This document shows positions 1-7,891 of a DNA stretch of 64,000 bases, one piece after another. Position 1 is the first letter of the stretch. Every line of letters starts with the position of its first letter. The position numbers and the translations under genes were made by a program. The DNA is from Paludisphaera soli (GTDB lineage: Bacteria > Planctomycetota > Planctomycetia > Isosphaerales > Isosphaeraceae), in NCBI RefSeq assembly GCF_011064595.1, contig NZ_JAALJI010000007.1, forward strand, positions 62,001 through 126,000. The letters run 5' to 3'. The notes under the pieces are model-generated. The model had not been told where the DNA came from. It did not search any database and saw nothing but the letters and a program-made list of their open reading frames with translations.

Positions 1-1
1 G

Positions 2-1906
2 CCTCCCTCCGCCCTCGAATTCGGGGATGGCGACGGGCCGATCGAGGACGCCCGGCGGGGCGATGCCCAAGCGAACGGGGCGGGACGGCTGGGCATCTTC
101 GATGCGACCACCGGCCGGCCCGCCCCGCAGCCCGAGCGGCTGAACCAGGGGCTGCTCAGCCCGGACGATCGGCTTCTCCTCCTCCCCCGGGCCGCGAATG
201 GCGTAGACGTGACCGAGTTGGCGACGGGGCGCGAGCTCGCGGTGTTGAAAGGCCCCGGGTACTTGTGGCGATTCGGTCCACGGTCCGACCTGCTGGCTCA
301 ATGGAGCGAAGCGGAGGTCCGATTCTGGGATCTTGATTCTTCCAGTGTCCGTCTGAGCCACGCGCCGGATCGGTCCGCTTTCCGAGGGGACTACAGGGGG
401 ATCGTGTTCTCACCCGACGGCTCGCGCTACGCCATGCCCGACGGCCCCTGTTCGGTCACGGTGAGGGAACTGCCGAGTGGCCGGGTGATCCAGACCCTTT
501 GGCGACTATCCGACTCGCCCGTGGGCGAAACGCCCCCTCGGGCCGACACATGGCCCGAAAACCTCGACGGATTCCGGGGGCCGATGAGGTTCAGCCCCGA
601 CGGGCGGTGGCTCGCGATCTGTGGGGAGACGATGCAGCTCTTCCGCATCGATGGGCGAGGGGAGCCGTCGAGCGTCGAGGTTCAGATGCCGAGCGGTAAT
701 AACCTGATGGCGAGGAACGCGGACCAATCCGCCTTCAGCCCCGATGGACGCTCCTGGCTGGAAAGGGAGTCCGCCCCCCGCGGATTCCTCCTGCGAAGGT
801 ACGGCTTGGACGACGGCGTCGAGCAATCCATCCGCTTCGAAGACGAGGAGGGGGTGTCCGGTTGGCTGGTTCCCCGACCCGGGCTCGTGCTCCTGGGCAA
901 GATGGACGGGGGCGTCTCCATTCGCAAGGACGGCCGCGAGCCGGTCCCCCGCAGGATTCACGACGGCCCGGTGATGTGGCTCGACGCGCTGCCGGACGGC
1001 TCGCTTTTCGCATCGGCCGCGGTCGTCAATCCCGCCGATCCCGCGGATTTCGCGGCTGGTCCGGAGGACCAGTTCGAGGAGTACAGGCACGTCGACGCGC
1101 CTCCCAAGGCGACGAAGGACGAGCAGGTCGGATTCATTAACGGCGTCGTGCACGGCGGGTATGCGGACATGCCCACGGGGCCCCAGCTTCGGGAGGGTGT
1201 GGCCCCCAAAGACACGCTGCCGGGGCAGACGGACCTCCAGGACGAACAGGACAAGGCGGAGCTCGGGAACCCGGGAAGTGCGGGTGAAGTTGTGCAGTGG
1301 GCAGTGTGGGGGCCGGAATCGGCGGCCCCCCCGCGGCGCGGCCGGTTCGCGGTGGGCAGGAGTCTCAATCCCCGGGTCCGCCTTCTCCGCGGCGGCAGTC
1401 GTCTCCTCCTGTCTTTGGGCAGTCGCTCGATTTACCTCGAGGGCGGCGAGTGGCACTCCCCGTTCGAGTTGAGGTTGTTCGACCTCTCCGCGGAAGGCCG
1501 GCTCATCTATCGCTTTGGCAACCTGGAAGCGGCCGATCGGCGGCTCCACCCGAAGGCGGTGAACAGCTACGCCGTCTCCAATGACGGCGAGTTGATCGCG
1601 TTGGGGCACCGCGACGGGACCTTGATCGTCCGCGAGGTGGGCACGGAACGGCAGATCCTCTCGCTGCCGGCCCATACGGGCGGAGTCGGCGCGGTCGCTT
1701 TCGCGCCCGACGCCCAGCGGGTCGCCACCGCCGGCTCCGGGGGCGATGTCAGACTCTGGGACTTGCAGACGGGCATGGAGGTGCTCGCCCTCCGAAGGAC
1801 CAAGGGGGATCCGATCACCACGCTTGCTTTTTCCCCGCAAGGGACGCGGCTAGTGGGGGCGGCCCTCTCGGGTGTCGCCAAACATGCATGGCATGCGTCG
1901 CCGTGA
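2..1906 (+). CDS. WD40-repeat protein, 5' end outside window
   Basis: The reading frame is open from the left edge to a TGA at 1904, so the start lies upstream and at least 634 residues are visible. WD40-type blades are clearest at the C-terminus, with 'VSNDGELIALGHRDGTLIV', 'HTGGVGAVAFAPDAQRVATA' and 'GGDVRLWDLQTG'. Degenerate blades such as 'FSPDGRWLAICG' occur earlier. Such repeats form a beta-propeller used for protein binding. In planctomycetes they are often attached to a Ser/Thr kinase or a sigma-factor-like N-terminus, but none is visible here, so the partner and role are unknown. The middle (about 1060-1300) is not repeat-like and may be an insertion. Confidence 0.8.
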   Translation, partial: PPSALEFGDGDGPIEDARRGDAQANGAGRLGIFDATTGRPAPQPERLNQGLLSPDDRLLLLPRAANGVDVTELATGRELAVLKGPGYLWRFGPRSDLLAQWSEAEVRFWDLDSSSVRLSHAPDRSAFRGDYRGIVFSPDGSRYAMPDGPCSVTVRELPSGRVIQTLWRLSDSPVGETPPRADTWPENLDGFRGPMRFSPDGRWLAICGETMQLFRIDGRGEPSSVEVQMPSGNNLMARNADQSAFSPDGRSWLERESAPRGFLLRRYGLDDGVEQSIRFEDEEGVSGWLVPRPGLVLLGKMDGGVSIRKDGREPVPRRIHDGPVMWLDALPDGSLFASAAVVNPADPADFAAGPEDQFEEYRHVDAPPKATKDEQVGFINGVVHGGYADMPTGPQLREGVAPKDTLPGQTDLQDEQDKAELGNPGSAGEVVQWAVWGPESAAPPRRGRFAVGRSLNPRVRLLRGGSRLLLSLGSRSIYLEGGEWHSPFELRLFDLSAEGRLIYRFGNLEAADRRLHPKAVNSYAVSNDGELIALGHRDGTLIVREVGTERQILSLPAHTGGVGAVAFAPDAQRVATAGSGGDVRLWDLQTGMEVLALRRTKGDPITTLAFSPQGTRLVGAALSGVAKHAWHASP

Positions 1907-2353
1907 GCATGGGAGTGCTGGACTCGTGCCTCCCGCGACCGCCCCAAATAGTCGAGGCCGACGACTCGCCGTGTCCCATGTCGACGATGGGAAGCATGGT
2001 CACCGGACCGCGAAACGGCGACGGCATGTCGGTCCGACCAGCGGGACGTTCGGACCCCGCGAGCTGGCATGCCCTCGGAAAACTCTCGCTTAGCCGGTCC
2101 ACTTCCGTGGGCGGGTTACTGCGTCGCACTGGCAGACGGCCTCGCCGTGATCACGGCGCATCCAGAGGCCGACGAACGGCTGGACGCGGAAGTCGGCGGG
2201 ATTTCTTGTCGCGGGCGGGACCACTCGGTGATTCGACTCTCGAGGACGCGAGTTCCTCGAGGTCGTGCGACACCCCCCGTTTCGGCGGATCGCGCGACTC
2301 CTCCACCATGGCCCGTCGGATCCCGTCGGACGAGTTCGTCCAGGAGTCTTCCA
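1907..2353. other. Intergenic spacer before the Sel1-repeat gene
   Basis: About 450 bases between the WD40 gene and the Sel1-repeat gene. Open frames here give low-complexity, arginine/serine-rich translations typical of out-of-frame reading of GC-rich DNA. The Sel1 frame is open upstream to 2069, but that stretch has no recognisable protein character. I see no tRNA, repeat or convincing promoter. Confidence 0.4.
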
Positions 2354-3661
2354 TTGATCTGCAGTCGAGCGGCGAGTTTGGTCGTCATCTTCGCTTCGGG
2401 ATTGATTGCGGCCTCCGCGCCCTTCACGCGAGCGTCGGCCGCGGAGGAGGCGGCCGACCTGGACCCGGTCATCCGACGATTCAGCTCGATCCAACGCAAG
2501 GGGCTCGGGACGAGCCGGCTCAGCCGCGAGCTGGCTCCTCGCCACATCAAGGCTTGGCGCGAGGCCGCGGCGCAAGGCGATCCGGACGCCCAGTTCCTCT
2601 ACGGCCAATGCCTGCTGCTCGGGGCGGCCGTCGACGAGGCCCCGGAAGAGGCGGCGAAGTGGTTCGACGAAGCGTCTCGACGCGGGCACGCCCTGGCGAT
2701 GATCCGCCTGGCCTGGTGCTTCCAGGAGGGCTCTGGCGTGGCGAAATCCGACGTGCGGGCTTTCGAGCTGCTCCGCGACGCGTCGGCGCGCGGCGACTCC
2801 CGAGCGATGAATGAACTCTTCGTCTGCTACAACTACGGTCGAGGCGTGACGCAGGACGACCCGACGGCCCAGATGTGGCTGGCCAGGTCCCACGACCTCG
2901 GCTGCGAACTGGGGACCGCGAACCTCGGCTGGTGCCACCTCCTCGGGATCGGTATGGAGCGGAACGCCGGCAGAGGCGTCGATCTGTTGAAGGTGGCCGC
3001 AGAAGCGGGGGCTCCCTTCGCCATGCGGCACCTGGGCGCCTGCTACGAGGACGGCGTCGGCGTGTCGATGGACCTCCCGCGAGCGGTCGCCTGGTATCGC
3101 AAGGCGGCCGACGCCGGGGACGTCGAGTCGTCGGCCCGCCTGGGTATCTGCCACCTGGCAGGATTCGGGGTGCCGCGCGACCCGGAGAAGGGGATCGGCC
3201 TGATCCGCAAGGCCGCCGAGGAGGGGAATCCGTTCGCCATGGCGCACCTGGGCCACGCCTACATCGACGGCTCGGGGGTCGACCGCGATCCCTCCAAGGC
3301 CGAGGAATGGCTCACGAAGGCCGCCCGACGAGACGATCCGTACGGGGCTTATTGGCTCGGCATGTACCACGAACGTGGCCTCGGCGGGAGCCGCGACATG
3401 GCGGAAGCACGAGCCTGGTACCAGAAGTCGGCCGACCTCGGCTTGGGCTGGGGGAAGGCTCGGATCGAGGCGATGGCCGAGGCCGAGACGGAGGCCTCGG
3501 AGAGATTCCTGCTCGGCCCCCGGGGGAGGGGGGGCGACGCCGGCGCGAGGCTGAGGCGATCGGCGGCGGCACTTCGCCGAGAGGCCGAAAGCGACGCCCA
3601 GGATGCGGCGGCCCGCGCGGTCCGGGATTTCTCGAACGGTTCGATCAATCCTTTGCCCTGA
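2354..3661 (+). CDS. Secreted Sel1-like repeat (tetratricopeptide-type) protein
   Basis: About 435 residues. I place the start at TTG 2354: an AGGAG ribosome-binding site lies at 2342-2346 with a 7-base gap, and the first 33 residues then form a signal peptide (hydrophobic 'SLVVIFASGLIAASAPF', cleavage near 'ASA-AEEA'). The ATG at 2069 would add about 95 residues of non-protein-like sequence. The rest is roughly eight Sel1 repeats of about 36 residues, with units such as 'AMRHLGACYEDGVGV' and 'AVAWYRKAADAGD'. Sel1 repeats are alpha-solenoid scaffolds for protein interaction. Export suggests a periplasmic or envelope role; the partner is unknown. It stands alone between a WD40 gene and a decayed region. 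Confidence 0.8.
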   Translation: MICSRAASLVVIFASGLIAASAPFTRASAAEEAADLDPVIRRFSSIQRKGLGTSRLSRELAPRHIKAWREAAAQGDPDAQFLYGQCLLLGAAVDEAPEEAAKWFDEASRRGHALAMIRLAWCFQEGSGVAKSDVRAFELLRDASARGDSRAMNELFVCYNYGRGVTQDDPTAQMWLARSHDLGCELGTANLGWCHLLGIGMERNAGRGVDLLKVAAEAGAPFAMRHLGACYEDGVGVSMDLPRAVAWYRKAADAGDVESSARLGICHLAGFGVPRDPEKGIGLIRKAAEEGNPFAMAHLGHAYIDGSGVDRDPSKAEEWLTKAARRDDPYGAYWLGMYHERGLGGSRDMAEARAWYQKSADLGLGWGKARIEAMAEAETEASERFLLGPRGRGGDAGARLRRSAAALRREAESDAQDAAARAVRDFSNGSINPLP

Positions 3662-3711
3662 TCTCTCGGCCTTCGGGGGCCGCCGGCGAGTACGTGACCC
3701 CGGTGCCGCTC

Positions 3712-4182
3712 CTACCTCCGAGGAGGTCGAGGCGGCTTCCGCGGAAGAGATCGCTCCAGCACCGGCGGCAACCGTGGATGTGCCGCGCTTGATGAAGGCC
3801 GACGCGACCAACGTACCAGCTGAACCTTGGGGCGGGGAGCGAATCCGGGGGCAGCGACCGCCTGCCCCCGCAGCGTTCGGCGGCCTCCCCGTCCGGCATG
3901 ATCCAGGACGCATCCGAAGGCCCCCCCCGCGAGCTTCGCGAAGAACCGCCCGATCCGGCCGGCGGCCGAGCGTCGCCTCGTCCGCACGGCCGTCGCCGGC
4001 GCCCACCAGACCCCGTCCGTCGCGACCCGTTCGTCGCGCACCCTCGCGACGACCCGGTCGCAGTATTCGGACTTACCCTGCCGCTCCAGCAGGACGCATA
4101 TCGCGATCCTCCCGCCGTACCCGGCGGTTTCCAGGAGGACGCCGTCCTCGAGCCCCAGCGCGGTCCGATCGAGGCGTCCCAT
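3712..4182 (-). CDS. Unrecognised ORF, possibly a gene fragment
   Basis: The N-terminal 95 residues read like protein ('ALGLEDGVLLETAGYGG', 'RIAICVLLERQGKSEYCDR'). The C-terminal third is arginine/proline-rich and looks like out-of-frame translation, so the true end may have been lost to a frameshift. No convincing ribosome-binding site precedes the ATG. It lies just beyond another minus-strand remnant, in a region where other frames are visibly broken. I do not recognise the family. Confidence 0.25.
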   Translation of the reverse strand: MGRLDRTALGLEDGVLLETAGYGGRIAICVLLERQGKSEYCDRVVARVRDERVATDGVWWAPATAVRTRRRSAAGRIGRFFAKLAGGAFGCVLDHAGRGGRRTLRGQAVAAPGFAPRPKVQLVRWSRRPSSSAAHPRLPPVLERSLPRKPPRPPRR

Positions 4183-4328
4183 GCGTCTTCGCCCCCATCG
4201 GGAGATCGCGATGCAGGTCGCGGGCCGTTCAAGCCGCGCGACGCTCGAGGGGCGTCGCGAGGCAGGATGCGATTATCGAGCCTGAGCCCGCAGACGGCAA
4301 ACGCCGTCGTCTTTCATCGGACGACGTC

Positions 4329-5640
4329 CTAGAGGAAGGCGATCTCGAAGGGCGACGGCCACCTCGCGCGGACGAAGGCGTCGAGGACCCGAACGAGGGC
4401 TTGCATTCAGGCAGGATTCTCGCGCAGGACGTCCCGATGATCGGCGAGGCACGAGCCGCATCTCGAACGCGGACCCATCGACTCGAATTCATGCCCGCCG
4501 GCCTCGACCGCCCGGGCGATGCGGAGGAACACGCCTCGAGGGTCGGCGGCGAGCACGTGTTCCAGGCTTTGAAAAAAGGTAGTGGACCACGCCGGAGCAA
4601 GGCGTCTCCTGCAGGGCGTCGAGCAGCCTCGCCCCCTCGGGGAGGAAGCGGGCGTTTCGGGCGGACGTCGCCCGGGTTCGCCGTCCTTCTTCAGCTCGCA
4701 ATGCAGGTGGAACGCGATCCAGAAGGCGGCCCGGCCGTGCGCCCCGGCCCGCTCGATGTCGTCGGACGTCGGGGCCGCGCCGCCCGACGAGGGTTCGGAG
4801 AGCAGGCGGACCCGACTCGGGCCTCCTCGGCCACGGCGGTCAGCACCTCGAGGGCGCGAAACCGTACGCGATCCGCCTCGGGGGAGGGGAGATCGGGTAT
4901 GCTCGTCACGGCCCGATGGCAGGCGTCGCGGATCAGGGGCTCGGCCGGTTCGATGTACCGGGCCAGGTCGGCCAGGACCGCCGAGGCGACGGCGTTCTCA
5001 TAGATCCGCCCCCGGCCGCGGTCGATCGCGAAACCCAGGTCCAGGCAAGCCTTCCGGACGTCGTCCGAGGATGCTCCCTCGCCCGCCCGCCCGCCCGAAG
5101 ACCTCCATCGCCAACGCCTCGACGGCGTCCAGGGCGGCGGCGCGGCCCCGGTCCATGGACCCGGCGAGGATGCAGAGCCCTCGAGCGGCGTTCCAACTCG
5201 GGCTGTGCTCGACGCCTCCGCTCGCCTCGTAGCCTCGGTTCCTCGTCGACCTGGACCTCATGGTCCGCGAGCCAGTGGCGGGTCGGGACGTCCGGCGAGG
5301 CTTGGGACATGACCCCGGGCGGAGGCTCGCCCCCCGGCGGGCCGCCCTCCGCATCCAGGGCTGCGAGCCGCGACTTCACATCGTCGGAGATCAGGCCGTC
5401 GCGGCACAGGCGGACGTGGAGGACGTCGCGAAACCGCTCGAGAGATCCTCGCCGACGGCTTTCCGCGCCGTCCTGGATCTCCAGGATCGTCGCCTCGACC
5501 CGCCGCCCATCCTGGGCGCCGGGCAAGGATGGACGTCCGCGGCGAAATCCCCCGTGACGTCGCGGGTGTCGTCGCAGGCGAAGAAGTGGCGAGATCATGC
5601 GAGCTCGCGGAACGACGTCCTGAGCGTGGGGGTCGCCTGA
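4329..5640 (-). pseudogene. Frameshifted remnant of a large unknown protein
   Basis: Protein-like segments occur in successive frames on the minus strand. 'RLCRDGLISDDVKSRLAALD' (near 5400) is followed in another frame by 'WNAARGLCILAGSMDRG' (near 5190). Next comes 'SSDDVRKACLDLGFAIDRG' continuing to 'ALEVLTAVAEEARVGSA' (about 5090-4800), then 'LAADPRGVFLRIARAVEAGG' (near 4540). An in-frame TGA at 4407-4409 is followed directly by 'MQALVRVLDAFVRARWPS' and a final TAG at 4329. No single frame covers it, so at least three frameshifts and one nonsense change are implied. The helical, HEAT-like C-terminal block reminds me of the tails of large planctomycete NTPase-type proteins. That is a memory-based impression, not a demonstrated homology. 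Confidence 0.55.
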
Positions 5641-5767
5641 GTCGCCGCCCGGACGAGTCGACCCCCTCCTCCTCGTCTTCCCCGGGGTCGGGTCGCCTTC
5701 CAGAGCCCGTAGGCCCCGAGGCGGCCGAGAGCCGCCCCACCCATGGCCTAGCTGGGTTTGCGTCGGC

Positions 5768-6056
5768 CTACTCAGCCCCGTGCTGGAGCCGGGGCTCGAC
5801 GTGCTCGCCGTAGAGCGACGAAAGCCGCGCGAGCAGGCCCCCGCCGCCGGCGGGGCCGGGGCGAAGGGCTGGTCAGGGACGCCGCGTCGGGCGTCGTCAG
5901 GAGCACCAGGTGGGGTGCTCGCCGTCGGCCGGGACGAGCCCGGACCGGGCGGCCTTGAGGCCCGCGTGGACCGCTTGTTGGGCCGGGGGTTAGGTCCTCG
6001 GAGACGAGGACATAGAGATACGGACTTCTTGGGCTGGGTCAGCGGATTGAAGACAT
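5768..6056 (-). pseudogene. Broken small gene recalling a PTH2-type peptidyl-tRNA hydrolase fold
   Basis: An ATG at 6056 sits behind GGAGG. The frame meets a TGA at codon 6, then reads 'SPYLYVLVSEDLTPG'. A frame change gives 'QQAVHAGLKAARSGLVPADG', another gives 'HLVLLTTPDAASL', and a further frame ends with 'LLARLSSLYGEHVEP' and a TAG at 5768. Joined together, the pieces look like one protein of about 95 residues. The opening 'YLYVLV..DL....QAV.AG' resembles PTH2-like proteins, in which an early Asp-Leu is followed by a QA-containing helix. The gene cannot produce that protein as it stands. Confidence 0.55.
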
Positions 6057-6104
6057 CGTCGGGTTCCTCCGGTTCCTGAGCCGCCTCCCGAAGGGGGAGT
6101 CGAG

Positions 6105-6177
6105 CGCGACGTGGGGGGATCGAACCCCCGTAGTCCGGGTTCCAACCCGGGATCCCTAGCCGCTCGGTCAACGTCGC
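6105..6177 (-). tRNA. Atypical tRNA, isotype unresolved
   Basis: The 7-bp acceptor stem (GCGACGT/ACGTCGC) and the T arm (GGGGG-TTCGATC-CCCCC) are perfect, and D-loop landmarks are present. The anticodon arm is irregular: five clean pairs (CCGGG/CCCGG) enclose only six bases (TTGGAA). Standard numbering from the acceptor side gives UGG (Pro) with a C29-C41 mismatch. Shifting by one gives GGA (Ser), but there is no long variable arm. The base after the acceptor stem is G and no CCA is encoded. It may be a functional divergent tRNA or a decaying one; it borders a pseudogene zone. Confidence 0.55.
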
Positions 6178-6321
6178 CTCGTCGCGGTCGAACCTACCAC
6201 GAGTCCGGTAGCGACCAGCCCGGGCCGGCCCGGAATCCTCCTGGACGACGACTCGTCGCAAGTGGGACGCAAGCGGACCTTGCGCGCAGGAGGCGCGCAA
6301 ATACATAGCAGCTTCCTTCCT

Positions 6322-6381
6322 GAAAACGAGAAGACCCGGCTTGGACTACTCGTTGTAAGTCCAAACCGGGTCTTCATTTTC
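6322..6381. terminator. Strong hairpin terminator after tRNA-Pro
   Basis: A 10-bp arm (GAAGACCCGG/CCGGGTCTTC), one mismatch and a further 7 bp (TTGGACT/AGTCCAA) enclose a 10-base loop. The stem is flanked by an A-run on the left and a T-run on the right, so it can act in both directions. It lies just past the 3' end of the minus-strand tRNA-Pro, the probable transcript it ends. Confidence 0.75.
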
Positions 6382-6388
6382 GTCAGAG

Positions 6389-6463
6389 TCGGGGCGAGGG
6401 GATTTGAACCCCTGACCTCTAGCACCCCAAGCTAGCGCGCTAGCCAAGCTGCGCTACGCCCCG
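6389..6463 (-). tRNA. tRNA-Pro(UGG)
   Basis: Canonical cloverleaf. The acceptor stem is CGGGGCG/CGCCCCG, the D arm begins TAGCGCAGC, the anticodon loop CTTGGGG gives anticodon TGG, and the T arm is GGGGTTCAAATCCCC. The discriminator base is A, as expected for proline. CCA is not encoded, and a strong hairpin terminator follows 8 bases downstream. Confidence 0.95.
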
Positions 6464-6571
6464 ATCGTCGTGTGGGAAAACGGCTTTGGTCGCCCGCGGC
6501 CTGTTTTCGCTCGACGGGTTTTATTGTAGGGTATCGGGAGCTGCTGTCAATCGCGGAGGGGGGGACGAAGC

Positions 6572-7516
6572 GTGGAATTCGCCGATCGAGTGGTGCAAGC
6601 CGTGAGGCGTAAGGGCAATCCGGTGATCGTGGGGATCGATCCCAGGCCGGAGGAACTGCCGCCGGGCTTCCTGGAGCGGTTTCCCGGGACGCGGGCCGGC
6701 GTGGCGGATGCGCTTCGGGAGTTCGGCTGCGAGGTGCTGGAGGTCGTCGCTCCGCTCGTGCCGCTGGTGAAGTTCCAGTCGGCCTTCTATGAGGCCTACG
6801 GCCCCGAAGGGGTGGCCGCGCTGCATGCGACCATCGAGCACGCCCGGAAGCGCGACGTGCTGGTGATCTTCGACGGCAAGCGGAACGACATCGGCTCCAC
6901 CGCCGAGGCCTACGCTCGCGCGTACCTGGGCAAGACGCCGGTCGGGGGGGCCTTCGAGCCCTCCTGGGACGTCGATGCGATGACGATCAACCCGTACCTG
7001 GGAAGCGATGGGATCGACCCGTTCGTGAAGATCGCCGCCCGCGAGCACAAGGGGGTGTTCGTCCTGGTGCGGACGAGCAACGCGTCGGCCCGGGAATTCC
7101 AGGACCTGGTGTGCGACGGCCTGCCGATCTATCGCCACGTCGCGCGTCGGCTGCAGACCTGGGGGAAGGGGAAGCAGGGCGAGGAGGGGTACAACCTCGT
7201 CGGCGCGGTCGTCGGGGCGACGTATCCGAACGAGTTGGCCCAGCTTCGCGAGGAGCTGCCGGGCGTGCTGTTCCTGGTCCCGGGCTACGGCGCCCAGGGG
7301 GGGACGGCGAAGGACATCGCGGCGGGGTTCGCGCCCGACGGCCAGGGGGCGCTCGTGAACAATTCGCGGGGGATCACGTTCGCCTACAACAAGGTCGCCC
7401 ATCGGGGCGACGCCGGGGTCGACTGGCGTCGCGCGATCGAAGAGGCCGTGCACGAGATGGTGGACGACCTGGCTGCGAACACGCCGGCGGGGCGGCTGCG
7501 ACCAGCCTCGGCCTGA
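6572..7516 (+). CDS. pyrF: Orotidine 5'-phosphate decarboxylase (type 2)
   Basis: 314 residues from a GTG start with a GGAGG motif 12 bases upstream. It decarboxylates OMP to UMP, the last step of de novo pyrimidine synthesis, in the cytoplasm. The active-site signature appears as 'DGKRNDIGSTAEAYA', and the N-terminal 'VIVGIDPRPEELP' is typical of the longer (about 270-310 residue) type 2 enzymes. The C-terminal 'FLVPGYGAQGGT' and 'NNSRGI' are the phosphate-binding loops. It is the only plus-strand gene here: a tRNA lies upstream on the other strand, and a minus-strand gene ends 13 bases downstream. No other pyrimidine genes are nearby. Confidence 0.95.
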   Translation: MEFADRVVQAVRRKGNPVIVGIDPRPEELPPGFLERFPGTRAGVADALREFGCEVLEVVAPLVPLVKFQSAFYEAYGPEGVAALHATIEHARKRDVLVIFDGKRNDIGSTAEAYARAYLGKTPVGGAFEPSWDVDAMTINPYLGSDGIDPFVKIAAREHKGVFVLVRTSNASAREFQDLVCDGLPIYRHVARRLQTWGKGKQGEEGYNLVGAVVGATYPNELAQLREELPGVLFLVPGYGAQGGTAKDIAAGFAPDGQGALVNNSRGITFAYNKVAHRGDAGVDWRRAIEEAVHEMVDDLAANTPAGRLRPASA

Positions 7517-7529
7517 TCGAGGGCGGACG

Positions 7530-7781
7530 TCAGAACTCGGGCAGGACGCCGCTGCGGACGGCCCGTCGCACGGCGAGGCCGCCGACGCTCAGCAGGCCGG
7601 CGGGGACGCCGAGCATCACCAGGATGCTCCAGTTGAACCCGTCGGCCATCCTCGTCGCCTCGCCAGGCTGGGCGGACAACGCTTCCTTGCAGTTCGGGCA
7701 GGCCCGCGACGCGGCAGGGGCCGAGGCCAGGACCACGATCGCCATCGTCCCGATTCCGAAGGCTCGTCGCAGGCATCGCAA
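7530..7781 (-). CDS. Small exported membrane protein with a CPNC motif
   Basis: 83 residues if translation starts at TTG 7781, chosen because AGGAG (7790-7794) lies 8 bases upstream. The frame has no closer ATG with a site, although ATG at the 'MAIVVLASAPAASRA' segment is possible. A signal-like segment ends at 'SRA', followed by 'CPNCKEALSAQ'. A central transmembrane helix ('WSILVMLGVPAGLLSVGG') and a basic tail close the protein. The CxxC could bind a metal or haem or do thiol chemistry. I know of no assigned function. It follows the giant surface-protein gene and lies near the oxidase operon, which makes a link to copper or haem handling possible but unproven. Confidence 0.65.
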   Translation of the reverse strand: MRCLRRAFGIGTMAIVVLASAPAASRACPNCKEALSAQPGEATRMADGFNWSILVMLGVPAGLLSVGGLAVRRAVRSGVLPEF

Positions 7782-7891
7782 GGGGCGGGCTCCTCGTTCG
7801 AGCGGGAAGGTTCGGACGGCCGACGCGATCCGATCCCTGTCAAGGTAAAGGGCGTTTGGCCGTCGCGGCAAGGCCTCCTCCCGAACCTTCG

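Noticed and set aside
6105-6177. tRNA-Trp (anticodon CCA) on the plus strand
   Set aside because: The complement shows TTCCAAC, but the T arm TTCGATC and other invariant bases exist only on the minus strand.
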